Shown: positions 8,653 through 18,113 of the stretch, in pieces
Layout of the letters: every line of letters starts with the position of its first letter
How positions within the stretch are numbered: the first letter of the stretch is position 1
The notes under the pieces: generated by a model
What the model was told of the DNA's origin: nothing
The model's database searches: none
The model's input: the letters and a program-made list of their open reading frames with translations, nothing else
Assembly (NCBI RefSeq): GCF_000420365.1
Contig: NZ_ATUU01000004.1
Span: forward strand, 62,001-126,000
DNA: 64,000 bases
Source: Weissella halotolerans DSM 20190
Lineage (GTDB): Bacteria > Bacillota > Bacilli > Lactobacillales > Lactobacillaceae
Direction: 5' to 3'
Translations under genes and position numbers: made by a program

Positions 8653-10962
8653 ATGGATCAGGCAACTTGGCAGGCAGAAAAGCACTATTTAGCCCAGGTG
8701 ATTGACCATATTCATAGTGCTTTGGCACAGGCACAGGCCGAGTATGAACAAGCGCATCATGAAACGAGTGCCGTAGAGGCAAATTACGGTGCTAATACAT
8801 CGATTAATACGCTTGAAGTGGATGATGCGATGGAGACCAATGCTGAAATTCAGCAACAACGTAATATTGTCGCTCGTGTGACTCAGACAGAAGCGATTAC
8901 CCAAAAACACTTGCAAACATTAACGACCTTGCTGCATAATCCTTATTTTGGCCGGGTTGATATTGTTGAAGACGGGGTGCCTGAAACCATATATATTGGT
9001 ACAGCTTCATTGCAAGATGACCAGGGTAATTTTTTGGTTAATGATTGGCGGGCGCCTATTAGTGGTGTTTATTATAATGGGGCGCTGGGTCCGGCAACCT
9101 ATCAGACCCCGAATGGCCAGCAAAGCGTAACCTTGGTCAAAAAGCGACAGTTTACAATTGCTGATCAGAAATTAAAAAACATGTTTGATACAGACGTAAC
9201 GATTGGTGATGAAATGTTACAGCATGTTTTAGGTCAGCAAGGTGATGAGAAAATGCACAATATTGTCTCTACCATCCAACAAGAACAAAATCAGATTATT
9301 CGTGATACAAGTAGTGACCTCTTAGTCGTACAAGGAGTTGCTGGATCTGGTAAGACGTCGGCTGTTTTACAACGGATTGCCTTTTTGCTTTTTCATGCCC
9401 GTGAGACATTAAATGCTGATCAGATCGTCCTCTTTTCACCTAATCGTTTATATTCAAGCTATATCGCTGATGTACTGCCGTCTTTAGGAGAGCGTAATAT
9501 GCGGCAGGTAACTTTTGCTGAATTTTTAACGGCACGGTTACAGGGATTACAAGTACAAACCTTATTTGAGCGCTATGAACAAAATGCTGTGGCCGGCCAG
9601 GCTAGTCGGACCATTCAGAAAGCCCTCGAAGATGACCAAATTTTAACGGCTATGCATGAGTATTTAGAACAACTATCACCGCAAGAAATTGCCTTGCGAG
9701 ATATTAGACTTCGCGGTCAGGCCTGGTTTAGCGCTACTGAAATGCGAGAATACTTGCAGACGTTACCTTCAGCTTATCCCCTGGTAGATCGTATGCAAAT
9801 GATGCAAAAAGACTTTTTAGAACGGTTGGCTAGGCAAATTGAGCATAGTGGTGAGCTGGATTTTGTAGCGGAGGATATGCAAGGTCTGTCTGAAAGTGAT
9901 TATCAGTCTTTACTGCGTGATGAGGAGGGCCAAGTAGTCATTGATTTAGACAGCGATCCACAGTTGGGTGAACGGAAAATAGAACAGCGTTATTTAGAGC
10001 AGAAGTTAAGGCCAATTGATGATGCGTTATATAATTTTAGTATGCTAGATATCTATGTCCAGTATGGTGATTTTCTGGCTTACTTAGCTGATCGTACCTA
10101 TGCTGGCTTAAATCGGGATCTCTGGTTGGCTAAACGAGAACGTTTTCTGCATGAGTTAGAATTTCACCGTCTTGATTATGAAGATGCGACCTTAATCTTG
10201 TTTTTACGTGATTATATGACGGGTGCAGGGACAAATCAGCATATGCAGTACATTTGCGTTGATGAGATGCAAGATTATTCCTTAGTCCAGTTAAAGTACT
10301 TGCAACATGCCTTTCCTAAGGCTAAGTTTACCTTACTAGGTGATTCACAACAGGCGCTCTATGGACAGGCGCAAAAACCGGAAGCTTTATTAAAACGATA
10401 TCAAGCCACTTTTTCGAATCAGCGACAGCGGTTAATTAAGCTTAATAAATCCTATCGGTCAACCAAGGAAATTATGGCCTTCGCTAGTGCAGTAGCACCA
10501 GCGGGGGATGAGATTGAGACCTTTGAACGGTCAGGGAAGAAACCGATTGTGAGTGTCATGAAGCCAAATCAGGCGGCAGCGCAACTACATCATTTTGTCG
10601 AGGACTTACATCAACGGCAGAAGACGGTTGCCATTTTGACGCAAACGCAAGCTAGTGCTAAGGCAGTAGCGCAACTACTTGAGCAGACAGGAGACAGTTA
10701 TCAGTTAATTGATGATCAGGCACGTTCACGGCAAGCTAAAACCTTAGTAATGCCAATTTATTTAGCTAAAGGGTTGGAATTTGATGCAGTAATCGGTTAT
10801 GATGTGTCACAGACAAGCTATGGTGCGACTTCGTCGGCTGGAGTACTCTATACGTTAGCATCACGGGCCCTTCATGAATTAGTATTAATGACGATTGGGG
10901 ACGTGCCGGCTACCTTAACCCAAGCAAATCAGTGGGTTGACTGGCAAGATGTTAGGGCATAA
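8653..10962 (+). CDS. helD: HelD-like UvrD-family RNA polymerase recycling helicase
   Basis: Superfamily 1 ATPase of the HelD/HelR type, which pries stalled RNA polymerase off DNA. It has a long charged N-terminal coiled coil (residues 1-85), a conserved NDWRAPISGVYY-type segment, Walker A GVAGSGKTS near 235, Walker B VDEMQDYS near 535 and motif IV LNKSYRST. The 769 residues match HelD. ATG 8653 follows GGGAG (8641-8645) at 7 bases. A TTG two codons earlier is too close to that site. It heads a likely unit with trpS, ppx and the small gene. Confidence 0.85.
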   Translation: MDQATWQAEKHYLAQVIDHIHSALAQAQAEYEQAHHETSAVEANYGANTSINTLEVDDAMETNAEIQQQRNIVARVTQTEAITQKHLQTLTTLLHNPYFGRVDIVEDGVPETIYIGTASLQDDQGNFLVNDWRAPISGVYYNGALGPATYQTPNGQQSVTLVKKRQFTIADQKLKNMFDTDVTIGDEMLQHVLGQQGDEKMHNIVSTIQQEQNQIIRDTSSDLLVVQGVAGSGKTSAVLQRIAFLLFHARETLNADQIVLFSPNRLYSSYIADVLPSLGERNMRQVTFAEFLTARLQGLQVQTLFERYEQNAVAGQASRTIQKALEDDQILTAMHEYLEQLSPQEIALRDIRLRGQAWFSATEMREYLQTLPSAYPLVDRMQMMQKDFLERLARQIEHSGELDFVAEDMQGLSESDYQSLLRDEEGQVVIDLDSDPQLGERKIEQRYLEQKLRPIDDALYNFSMLDIYVQYGDFLAYLADRTYAGLNRDLWLAKRERFLHELEFHRLDYEDATLILFLRDYMTGAGTNQHMQYICVDEMQDYSLVQLKYLQHAFPKAKFTLLGDSQQALYGQAQKPEALLKRYQATFSNQRQRLIKLNKSYRSTKEIMAFASAVAPAGDEIETFERSGKKPIVSVMKPNQAAAQLHHFVEDLHQRQKTVAILTQTQASAKAVAQLLEQTGDSYQLIDDQARSRQAKTLVMPIYLAKGLEFDAVIGYDVSQTSYGATSSAGVLYTLASRALHELVLMTIGDVPATLTQANQWVDWQDVRA

Positions 10963-11001
10963 GTAGAACATAATGAGCAAATGAAATTAGAGAGAAGAAA
11001 G

Positions 11002-12021
11002 ATGGCAGAAAAAAAAGTATTAATTACGGGAGATCGACCAACTGGTAAATTGCATATTGGACACTATGTTGGATCATTAAAAAATCGGGTGCAGATGCAA
11101 AATTCTGGGGAATACGACCCCTATATTATGATTGCTGATAAACAAGCCTTTACCGATAACGCCCGTGATCCTGAAAAAGTACATCGTTCAGTCCTAGAAG
11201 TAGCATTGGACTATTTGGCCGTCGGGATTGATCCGCAAAAATCAACAATTTTTATTCAAACGGCGGTTCCTGAACTATCGGAATTAACTGAGTATTTTTT
11301 GAATTTAGTGTCGATTGCGCGTTTGCAACGTAATCCGACAGTTAAAACTGAAATTCAACAAAAGGGGTTTGGTGAGAGTATTCCAGCAGGCTTTTTCATC
11401 TATCCAGTTTCACAGGCCGCTGATATTGCCCTGTTTAAGGGGGAGGTGGTACCAGTTGGCGATGATCAAGAACCGATGATTGAACAAACGCGTGAATTAG
11501 TACGGACTTTTAATCGATATTATGGAGCGGATTTGTTGGTTGAGCCGACCGGCGTCTTTCCACCTAAGGGCCAGGGAAGAATTCCTGGACTAGATGGGAA
11601 CGCTAAGATGTCTAAATCATTGAATAATGCCATTTACATGAGCGATGATGAGGACACACTTTGGGCCAAAGTTAAGACAATGTATACAGATCCTGAACAC
11701 ATTCGGGTGACTGACCCAGGCCATGTTGAAGGTAATATGGTCTTTACGTATTTAGATATCTTTGATCCAGATGAGGACCGAGTAGCGGAGCTAAAGGCAC
11801 AGTATCGGGCAGGTGGTCTCGGTGATATGAAGATTAAGAAGTACCTATTTGAAGTTTTGAATGCACAGTTGATGCCAATGCGGGAACGTCGGGCTCGCTA
11901 TGCACAGGACCCAGCAGCCGTAATGCAGATGTTAGCAGATGGGTCAGCCAAGGCTAGGCAAAAAGCCCAGGCAACTATGCAGGAATTGCGTGCGGCGATG
12001 GGCATCAATTATTGGAACTAG
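11002..12021 (+). CDS. trpS: Tryptophan-tRNA ligase
   Basis: Charges tRNA-Trp. The class I signatures HIGH (residues 18-21) and KMSKS ([12 protein letters not shown], near 200) are intact, and the 339 residues match the family. I placed the start at ATG 11002, preceded by a purine-rich AGAGAGAAG stretch. The upstream in-frame ATG at 10981 has no ribosome site and would add seven residues before the conserved start. No T-box leader was seen, since only 39 bases separate it from helD. Confidence 0.95.
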   Translation: MAEKKVLITGDRPTGKLHIGHYVGSLKNRVQMQNSGEYDPYIMIADKQAFTDNARDPEKVHRSVLEVALDYLAVGIDPQKSTIFIQTAVPELSELTEYFLNLVSIARLQRNPTVKTEIQQKGFGESIPAGFFIYPVSQAADIALFKGEVVPVGDDQEPMIEQTRELVRTFNRYYGADLLVEPTGVFPPKGQGRIPGLDGNAKMSKSLNNAIYMSDDEDTLWAKVKTMYTDPEHIRVTDPGHVEGNMVFTYLDIFDPDEDRVAELKAQYRAGGLGDMKIKKYLFEVLNAQLMPMRERRARYAQDPAAVMQMLADGSAKARQKAQATMQELRAAMGINYWN

Positions 12022-12041
12022 TTAATTAAAGGAAGTAAGAC

Positions 12042-12980
12042 ATGAGTTATTTAGCGGTCGTCGATTTTGGTTCGAATTCTACGCGCATGGTTGTTGAAGA
12101 ACTAACGGCCACTGGAACATTTAAGGAAGTACAACGCGAGAAAGTTGATACGCGCTTGGCACAAGGGATGCATCAAAATGGTGGGGCCTTGACCCAAGCG
12201 GCCATGGAACGAGTGGAACAGGCGCTCATACAGTTTCAAGCAATTTATAGGCAATATCCAAATGTTAAAGTAGAGGGAATTGCAACGGCGGCCATCCGTG
12301 AGGCGACGAACCAAAAGGCCTTTTTAGCCCATGTCTTTGAAACGACAGGTATTGATGTTCAAGTTTTAACGGGTGACCAGGAGGCCTACTACGATTACCT
12401 AGGTGCCATGAGTGCTTTGCCAAAGATTGAGGATGCATGGTTGTTGGATACGGGCGGGGCCAGCGTTGAACTGGTCGGTATTGAGGAACGAATGGCGGCT
12501 AATTTTATTAGTCTACCATTTGGCGCCGTTAACCTATCTGAGCGCTTCCAATTAGGGTTTGAAACCGTAAGTGCTAAACAATTACAAGCAGCCGAGGCTT
12601 ATGTTAGCCAACAATTTGATTCATTACCATGGTTGGTTGATGAGGATCCCTTGCCAATTATTTTGTTAGGGGGTGCCAACCGTTCATTGGCACGCTTGAA
12701 CCGAGGTCGACAAGGATTTGATACTAAGACTGATTTTCATGGTTACCATATGACTACTGCAGAGGTCTTAACCACCTTTGATGAACTAGTGGCCCTGACT
12801 TATCAGGAACGACGTGAGCTTTTGGGTAAAGAGGCTAACCGAGCAGATATTATCATTAGTGGATTGGTGCCGTTAATTGAACTGATTCAGCGCACGGATG
12901 CTAAAGAAGTTGTCTTTTCATCATCTGGTGTACGTGAAGGCTTTTTACAGGAATGTCGTTTAGCGATGGAAGAAAACTAG
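12042..12980 (+). CDS. Ppx/GppA-family phosphatase
   Basis: Member of the exopolyphosphatase / pppGpp phosphatase family of the ASKHA fold. Visible motifs are DFGSNSTRM at residues 7-15, GIATAAIREA near 83, DTGGASVELV near 140 and a C-terminal GGANRSLA region. The 312 residues correspond to the two-domain short form. No polyphosphate kinase gene is adjacent, so the substrate (polyP or pppGpp) stays open. Co-directional with trpS (20-base gap) and followed after 18 bases by the 49-residue gene. Confidence 0.85.
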   Translation: MSYLAVVDFGSNSTRMVVEELTATGTFKEVQREKVDTRLAQGMHQNGGALTQAAMERVEQALIQFQAIYRQYPNVKVEGIATAAIREATNQKAFLAHVFETTGIDVQVLTGDQEAYYDYLGAMSALPKIEDAWLLDTGGASVELVGIEERMAANFISLPFGAVNLSERFQLGFETVSAKQLQAAEAYVSQQFDSLPWLVDEDPLPIILLGGANRSLARLNRGRQGFDTKTDFHGYHMTTAEVLTTFDELVALTYQERRELLGKEANRADIIISGLVPLIELIQRTDAKEVVFSSSGVREGFLQECRLAMEEN

Positions 12981-12998
12981 ATTAATGGAGGCAGTAAG

Positions 12999-13148
12999 GT
13001 GAAGGCAATCCAAGAAATCATGATTGATCATCAAAATAAGGTAGTGGTTCATCAAGATACGCATGGGAGTTTATTCCTAGATTATTATCAAAAACAGTTA
13101 GGCAAGTGGGAATTACAAATTGAAAAGCCAATTCGTTTGAATAATTAA
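12999..13148 (+). CDS. Small protein of unknown function, 49 residues
   Basis: GTG start with a perfect GGAGG (12987-12991) at 7 bases, 18 bases after the Ppx/GppA stop, and ending just before a strong terminator. The product begins MKAIQEIMIDHQNKVVV, is mixed-charge and soluble-looking, has no membrane segment or cysteine, and shows a DYYQKQLGKWELQIEKP patch. I do not recognise the family. The strong ribosome site and operon position support a real gene. Confidence 0.65.
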   Translation: MKAIQEIMIDHQNKVVVHQDTHGSLFLDYYQKQLGKWELQIEKPIRLNN

Positions 13149-13167
13149 TAGTTAAGGTGAGTAGAAT

Positions 13168-13204
13168 AAAAAAGGTAGATGCCTGCAGGCATCTACCTTT
13201 TTTG
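13168..13204. terminator. Bidirectional terminator
   Basis: Perfect palindrome AAAAAAGGTAGATGCC/GGCATCTACCTTTTTT with A and T runs on either side. It ends the helD-to-small-protein unit on + and the DUF488 gene on -. Confidence 0.95.
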
Positions 13205-13210
13205 TTTAGT

Positions 13211-13594
13211 CTAGGATAGGAATTGTTTAATGCTAGGTTGTTGCATAAGGTGCTTTTGGAGCACAATGGCTTGATTGTCTTTTTGGTTGCGCGCACCATA
13301 TAAAAGGACAATATCTTGTTGCTGGGCTAACTGAGTAGCGACAAGTTGAATAAAGAGTGATGTTTCGGGATTAGCAGCTAGTTCCTTTTCGTATTTTTGT
13401 GTAAAAAGGGTGAATTTATCAGGTTGGTGAGCAAACCATTCGCGAAGTTCGGTTGACGGGGCAATGGCTTTAAACCAGACATCCAAGGCTGCTTTTTCTT
13501 TAGAAATGCCACGGGGCCACAAACGATCTACTAAAATACGATAGTCAGTGGTATCTGAAAAAGAATCGTAGATGCGCATGGTTTTAATTTGCAT
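13211..13594 (-). CDS. DUF488 family protein
   Basis: 127 residues of the DUF488 (YeaO-like) family. The hallmark DRLWPRGISKEKA is at residues 23-35, followed by the LREWFAH and FTQKYEKEL motifs. The biochemical function is not known. The start follows AAGGGAG on the minus strand at about 9 bases. It is a single gene convergent with the preceding operon, sharing its terminator. Confidence 0.85.
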   Translation of the reverse strand: MQIKTMRIYDSFSDTTDYRILVDRLWPRGISKEKAALDVWFKAIAPSTELREWFAHQPDKFTLFTQKYEKELAANPETSLFIQLVATQLAQQQDIVLLYGARNQKDNQAIVLQKHLMQQPSIKQFLS

Positions 13595-13690
13595 AATGTA
13601 AAACTCCCTTTTATTGTTAGTATAGCTGTATTATACAACAGCGTGAATTGAATAGAGGATGTGATTGTAAGCGCATTGGGTTAAAGACTA

Positions 13691-13700
13691 GTGCTATAAT
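13691..13700 (+). promoter_or_regulatory. Extended -10 promoter of nnrD
   Basis: TG-C-TATAAT (TATAAT 13695-13700), an extended -10 box, 46 bases before the start codon. No good -35 was seen. Confidence 0.6.
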
Positions 13701-13746
13701 GGAGCCAGCAGGCAAGCTAGCCTAATTTGAGTTTGGAGAAAGACGA

Positions 13747-14592
13747 ATGGTCCAAAAATTAACAGAAAATATTTTAAAAGAAGTGATTGTACGCCGACCA
13801 GATGAAAGTCAAAAGGGAGACTTTGGCCATGTTTTGCTTATCGGAGGTAATAACCAATTAGGTGGGGCTATTTTGATGGCAGCTCAGGCCGCAGTTAGTT
13901 CAGGGGCTGGCTTAACAACGGTAGCAACAGATGTTGTTAATCGAACAGCTCTTCACAGTCGTACACCTGAAGCAATGTTTATTGATTGGACAGATCAAAG
14001 CCAATTAGATGCAGCTATTCATAAAAGCGATGTTGTGTTGTTGGGACCAGGGATGGGGACTAATCAATTTGCAGTGGCCTTAGTCGAGCATGTCTTAGAC
14101 CTTGTTAATCAAGAGCAGATACTCATTGTAGATGGTTCAGCGCTAACCATTGTTGCTAAGGAAAACCTTGTCTTTCCACGTGATACCTTTACCGTGGTTA
14201 CACCACACCAAATGGAGTGGGAACGGCTAAGTAAAATTAAGATTGGCTATCAACATGAAGTCCAAATGAATGAAGTTCAACGGCAAATCCTAAATATTGA
14301 TGTTTTAGTGTTAAAACAACATCATACAGTCATTTATTCATCAGCTGGTCAGTACCAACTAGAAATTGGCGGGGCCTACCAAGCTACTGGTGGTATGGGC
14401 GACACATTAGGCGGTATCGTCGCAGCCTTTGTAGGTCAATTTAAGCGTAATCCAATTAATTCAGTCATGGCAGCAGTATATGCCCATTCTGCAGTGGCTG
14501 AGCAGATGGCCCAGTACAGTTATGTAGTTAAACCTAGTTTTATTGCTGATGGCATGGGAAACTTTATGGCACAAGTGCAAAGCAATATCTAG
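13747..14592 (+). CDS. nnrD: ADP-dependent NAD(P)H-hydrate dehydratase
   Basis: Repairs hydrated NAD(P)H (NADHX) with ADP hydrolysis. It is the ribokinase-like YjeF C-terminal domain alone (281 residues), without the N-terminal epimerase domain found fused in many bacteria. Visible are LLIGGNNQLGGA near residue 30, SGAGLTTVAT, LGPGMG near 100 and the catalytic ATGGMGDTLGG near 217. The epimerase would have to be encoded elsewhere. It has its own extended -10 promoter. Confidence 0.9.
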   Translation: MVQKLTENILKEVIVRRPDESQKGDFGHVLLIGGNNQLGGAILMAAQAAVSSGAGLTTVATDVVNRTALHSRTPEAMFIDWTDQSQLDAAIHKSDVVLLGPGMGTNQFAVALVEHVLDLVNQEQILIVDGSALTIVAKENLVFPRDTFTVVTPHQMEWERLSKIKIGYQHEVQMNEVQRQILNIDVLVLKQHHTVIYSSAGQYQLEIGGAYQATGGMGDTLGGIVAAFVGQFKRNPINSVMAAVYAHSAVAEQMAQYSYVVKPSFIADGMGNFMAQVQSNI

Positions 14593-14639
14593 TCCTTGGT
14601 TCGCTAGGCAGGAGACTATCCAGGTGAAATGATTTAGCG

Positions 14640-14645
14640 TATAAT
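14640..14645 (+). promoter_or_regulatory. -10 box of pepV
   Basis: TATAAT 34 bases before the pepV ATG. A poor -35 (TATCCA, 14617-14622) lies at the right distance. GGAGGG (14665-14670) is the ribosome site. Confidence 0.5.
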
Positions 14646-14678
14646 CAAGATTAATTTATTGAGTGGAGGGTAGGAAAA

Positions 14679-16100
14679 ATGACAAAGCAAGCAACATGGC
14701 TAGCAGATGCCTTACAATACCAAGATGCTTTACTTGCGGACTTAGAGGATATGATTCGAATTAAGTCTGTCCGTGATGATGAGGCAGCAACCCCCGATGC
14801 ACCATTGGGTCCAGGACCTAAAGCTGCACTACAAAAGTTTTTAGAAATTGCTAAGCGCGATGGTTTTCGGACTGGTAATTACAAAGATTTGGTAGCTTAC
14901 GCTGAATTTGGTCCAGAAGACGCTGAGGAAACACTAGCGGTTATTGGACACTTGGATGTGATGCCAGCTGGCGATGGCTGGACGAAAGAACCTTTTGAAC
15001 CGGTAATCGAAGCGGGTCGCTTATATGGTCGTGGTTCGTCGGATGACAAAGGACCAACTTTTGCTGCTTACTATGCTTTGAAGATGTTAAAAGACCAGGC
15101 AGTAACCTTAAAGCGTAAAATCGTTTTTGTTGTTGGTATTGATGAAGAGTCTGACTGGACGGGCATGGATGACTTTTTTGCTGAATATGGGATGCCAACA
15201 ATGGGCTTCTCCCCTGATGCTGAGTTTCCAATTATCAATGGAGAAAAGGGAAATGTTTCAGCGGTAACGCGTTTTGGTGGTACCAATGGTGGGGATTTGA
15301 CCTTAGTATCCTTTGCCGCTGGTCAACGACCAAACATGGTTCCCGGTACTGCCCAGGCAGTGATTGAAACGGCTGATCCTAAAAAGCTGGTTACTGATTT
15401 AGAGACCTACCTGGCTAAGGAAGATCGCGTACAAGCCAAGGCAGCAGTGGACGGTCAAAAGGTAACGATTACCTTATTTGGCCATCAAGTTCATGGCGCT
15501 ATGCCGGAAACAGGTACCAATGCTGGTACCTTCTTGGCTAATTTCTTGAAGGATGAACCTTTTGCTGGTGATGCAAAAGGCTTCCTAACTTTCCTTGGCG
15601 ATCAATTACATGATGATACCCAAGCTAAGAAGATTGGTGCAAAACGGCATGATGACTTGATGGGTGATTTGTCAATGAATGTGGGTATTCAACAATTTAA
15701 TGCGGGCCAGGATGGTCTCATTAATGCTAATTTCCGTTATCCACAAAACATCACTGCTGATGAAATTGTGGCGGCCGTTCAAGCTGCCTTGCCAACTGAA
15801 TTTAAGGCAACGGTTGCTGCTGAAGGCCATGGGATGGGACCCCATTATGTATCAGGCGATGATCCTTTGGTTAAGACCTTGTTAGATGTTTATCGTCAAC
15901 ACACTGGTTTGCCAGCTGGTGAGCGTGTGATTGGTGGAGGAACCTTTGGTCGTCTGTTGAAGCGAGGCGTAGCCTTTGGCGCTATGTTTGAAGGGGTGCC
16001 AGATACGATGCACCAAGCAGATGAGTTTTATCCAGTGGCTGACCTGTCACGCTCAATGGCTATTTTTGCCCAAGCTATGTATGAGTTAGCAAATAATTAA
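14679..16100 (+). CDS. pepV: M20-family dipeptidase PepV
   Basis: Cytosolic Zn-dependent dipeptidase (carnosinase type) that finishes breakdown of imported peptides. Zn-ligand motifs are IGHLDVMPAGDGW near residue 88, GRGSSDDKGP near 116, DEESDW near 155 and the C-terminal GGGTFGR near 425. The 473 residues match lactobacillar PepV. The opp operon at 23241-28998 would supply its substrates. It is monocistronic, with its own -10 box and terminator. Confidence 0.94.
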   Translation: MTKQATWLADALQYQDALLADLEDMIRIKSVRDDEAATPDAPLGPGPKAALQKFLEIAKRDGFRTGNYKDLVAYAEFGPEDAEETLAVIGHLDVMPAGDGWTKEPFEPVIEAGRLYGRGSSDDKGPTFAAYYALKMLKDQAVTLKRKIVFVVGIDEESDWTGMDDFFAEYGMPTMGFSPDAEFPIINGEKGNVSAVTRFGGTNGGDLTLVSFAAGQRPNMVPGTAQAVIETADPKKLVTDLETYLAKEDRVQAKAAVDGQKVTITLFGHQVHGAMPETGTNAGTFLANFLKDEPFAGDAKGFLTFLGDQLHDDTQAKKIGAKRHDDLMGDLSMNVGIQQFNAGQDGLINANFRYPQNITADEIVAAVQAALPTEFKATVAAEGHGMGPHYVSGDDPLVKTLLDVYRQHTGLPAGERVIGGGTFGRLLKRGVAFGAMFEGVPDTMHQADEFYPVADLSRSMAIFAQAMYELANN

Positions 16101-16115
16101 ACTGAATCGTGGTTT

Positions 16116-16160
16116 AACCCAATCCTTGCCTGGTCGTGATGGCAGGGGTTGGGTTTTTTA
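16116..16160 (+). terminator. Terminator after pepV
   Basis: 15-base-pair stem AACCCAATCCTTGCC/GGCAGGGGTTGGGTT (two G-U pairs), then T6. Confidence 0.92.
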
Positions 16161-16230
16161 AGCATTGCGAAGGAATAACTGGTAAAATAATGACAGATAA
16201 GTTTAACCAAAGAGAAAGGCAATTCACATT

Positions 16231-17214
16231 ATGAAAAGACATTCTTGGATGACCATCCGTATTTTACTGGCTACAATGGTCGGCCTAACCGCGTTGATTA
16301 GCAGTATGTATGTGCAGGTGGCCAACGCCGCCCAGACCCAGGCAGAGCAAAATCGACCTCTTTCCCAACCGTATGTAGTCTATGGTGCAGCAGCCCAGCA
16401 AAAGCATCAAGTGGCACAGACCTTGGGGGTCACAGCTAAGTATGCAACCTTGACTACCACGGGTGCCGATGCGCGATACATCGGCTTGTCAGGGATTAGT
16501 GATGAAGCCATGATTAGTTCCGTGGCTTTAGCACCTGCAGAGCCAGGGACGGGGACCTTAGTGAATATTGAACCCTTTGAAGGTCAAAATAATATTTTAC
16601 AGGTAAAGTCCCAACAATATGCCATGGCTGCTACCATGGCCGGGGTCAAGGATGTCATTATTACCGTGACGGCGAATAAGCCAGTTTCGGGAGAAGCTGC
16701 CTTGGCCGGGGTATATAAGGCCCTAGATCAAGATGGTATTCCCCTCGATGACCAGAACACGGCTGCGGCAAATAATGTCCTGTCGGCCACTAGTGGGGCC
16801 ATCCAAGATAATGCTGATGATAAAAAGTATCCAGGTAAATTGACGGCAGCGGTAACTGAAACAGCGGGTGATCTAGCTAAGGAAAAACAGGCGGGAAATC
16901 CTATTACGATCAATATTATCATCGACCAATTGACAATTAATTTGCGTAAGCAGGGCATCGAGAAGCAGACCAGCAGTGTTGCTGTGCAAAATATCAGCCA
17001 GGCCTTAAGCGAGGTCAATGCAGCGCCAATTTCTGATTCTAAAGGGTTTATTAAAAACACGGGTCATTTATCCGATACCTTACAAGATTCGGCGGGTGAT
17101 GTGATGGCGAAGGTAAAGGATTTTGCTAATTCTGCAGATGCAAAAGAAGCGACGAATTGGTTCATGATCAATATTTGGGAACCTGTTAAGCAGTTTTTGG
17201 CAAACTTGTTTTAA
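16231..17214 (+). CDS. Secreted DUF1002 protein
   Basis: 327 residues with a signal peptide (MKRHS...LLATMVGLTALIS) and a likely signal peptidase I site after ANA at about residue 34. The mature part fits DUF1002 (YpuA-like): YVVYGAAAQQ, then a segment resembling VTANKPVSGEAALAGVYKA, and a C-terminal helical part. The family is exported in Firmicutes and its role is unknown. Synonymous codons here are GC-richer than in the neighbouring genes. The broken biotin ligase starts 12 bases downstream. Confidence 0.82.
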   Translation: MKRHSWMTIRILLATMVGLTALISSMYVQVANAAQTQAEQNRPLSQPYVVYGAAAQQKHQVAQTLGVTAKYATLTTTGADARYIGLSGISDEAMISSVALAPAEPGTGTLVNIEPFEGQNNILQVKSQQYAMAATMAGVKDVIITVTANKPVSGEAALAGVYKALDQDGIPLDDQNTAAANNVLSATSGAIQDNADDKKYPGKLTAAVTETAGDLAKEKQAGNPITINIIIDQLTINLRKQGIEKQTSSVAVQNISQALSEVNAAPISDSKGFIKNTGHLSDTLQDSAGDVMAKVKDFANSADAKEATNWFMINIWEPVKQFLANLF

Positions 17215-17226
17215 TAGGTAATAATT

Positions 17227-17997
17227 ATGGACCAGGTTAAATTAAGAAGACTGTTAAAACGAATAAAACCAATTGACTTCCAGATGTACCAGCAAATCGA
17301 TTCGACTAATTTGGCGGCCAAATGACAGGCGCTGGTCTTAGCAACTAAGGAAACACCAACCTTACTACTTGCTAATGAACAAACTGCTGGTTATGGTCGC
17401 CAAGGTCGACCGTTTTTGTCGCCAAGGGCGGTCGGTCTTTACATGACCCTGGTCCTACCAGGCGTTAAGTTGAAACAGCTTGATGCGGGGCAGGTGACGA
17501 TCACCATGGCTGTCGCGACCGCCCAGGCAATATCCCGGACAGTCAGGCGGGAGGTTAGGATTAAGTGGGTTAATGATCTTTACTATCTGCAACATAAAGT
17601 GGCTGGTATTCTGGTTGAAGGCTGGCAGCAGGATGGGCAGTCAGCTTTAATGATTGGTTTAGGGTTAAATCTAATGTCAGCTGATTATCCCTTAGCTTTG
17701 CAAAAAAAAGTTGGCTCGCTGGCACTGGACCAAGTTGACAAAGCATCCTTAGTAGCAGCTATTATAGAACGATTTTTTTATTTGCAAACGCAACCTTTTG
17801 CCCAAGTGATGTCCATTTATCGAAACTTATCTTGTTTGCAGCACCGCAACGTCATTTTGCAGGTGGCGGGACAACAAATCAGGGGACAGGTAACTGGATT
17901 TGATCAACACGGTGGCATTCAATTAGAGACGGATCAAGGACAGCGCACCTTTTATAGTGGCGAAGTAATTAAGGTAAATGTTTTGCCTAAGCAATAA
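17227..17997 (+). pseudogene. birA: Biotin-protein ligase, interrupted by in-frame TGA
   Basis: The reading frame from ATG 17227 encodes a class I-like biotin ligase lacking the HTH repressor domain: QIDSTNLAAK, then TGA at 17323-17325, then QALVLATKE, the biotin/ATP loop GYGRQGRPF, the KWVNDLYY catalytic Lys segment and VAGILVEGW, on to a normal C-terminal domain. Codon 33 was probably TGG (Trp). Restarting downstream at TTG 17416 would lose the GYGRQGR loop, so a functional product is unlikely without readthrough. There is only a weak AGGTAA ribosome site. A sequencing error is possible. Confidence 0.8.
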
Positions 17998-18113
17998 TGT
18001 ATCCGGTCGAGGATGAGGCTCTAAAATCTTAAGTTTGACCTATTATTTAAAGCATAAACTATAGGCACCGTAAAGAAGTGCAAGTTGTGGGGAAGAGGAG
18101 TGTGATCAGCCAC

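Noticed and set aside
17323-17325. TGA in birA read as selenocysteine or programmed readthrough
   Set aside because: No SECIS-like element or selenium genes are seen, and biotin ligases are not selenoproteins; a point mutation or error is simpler.
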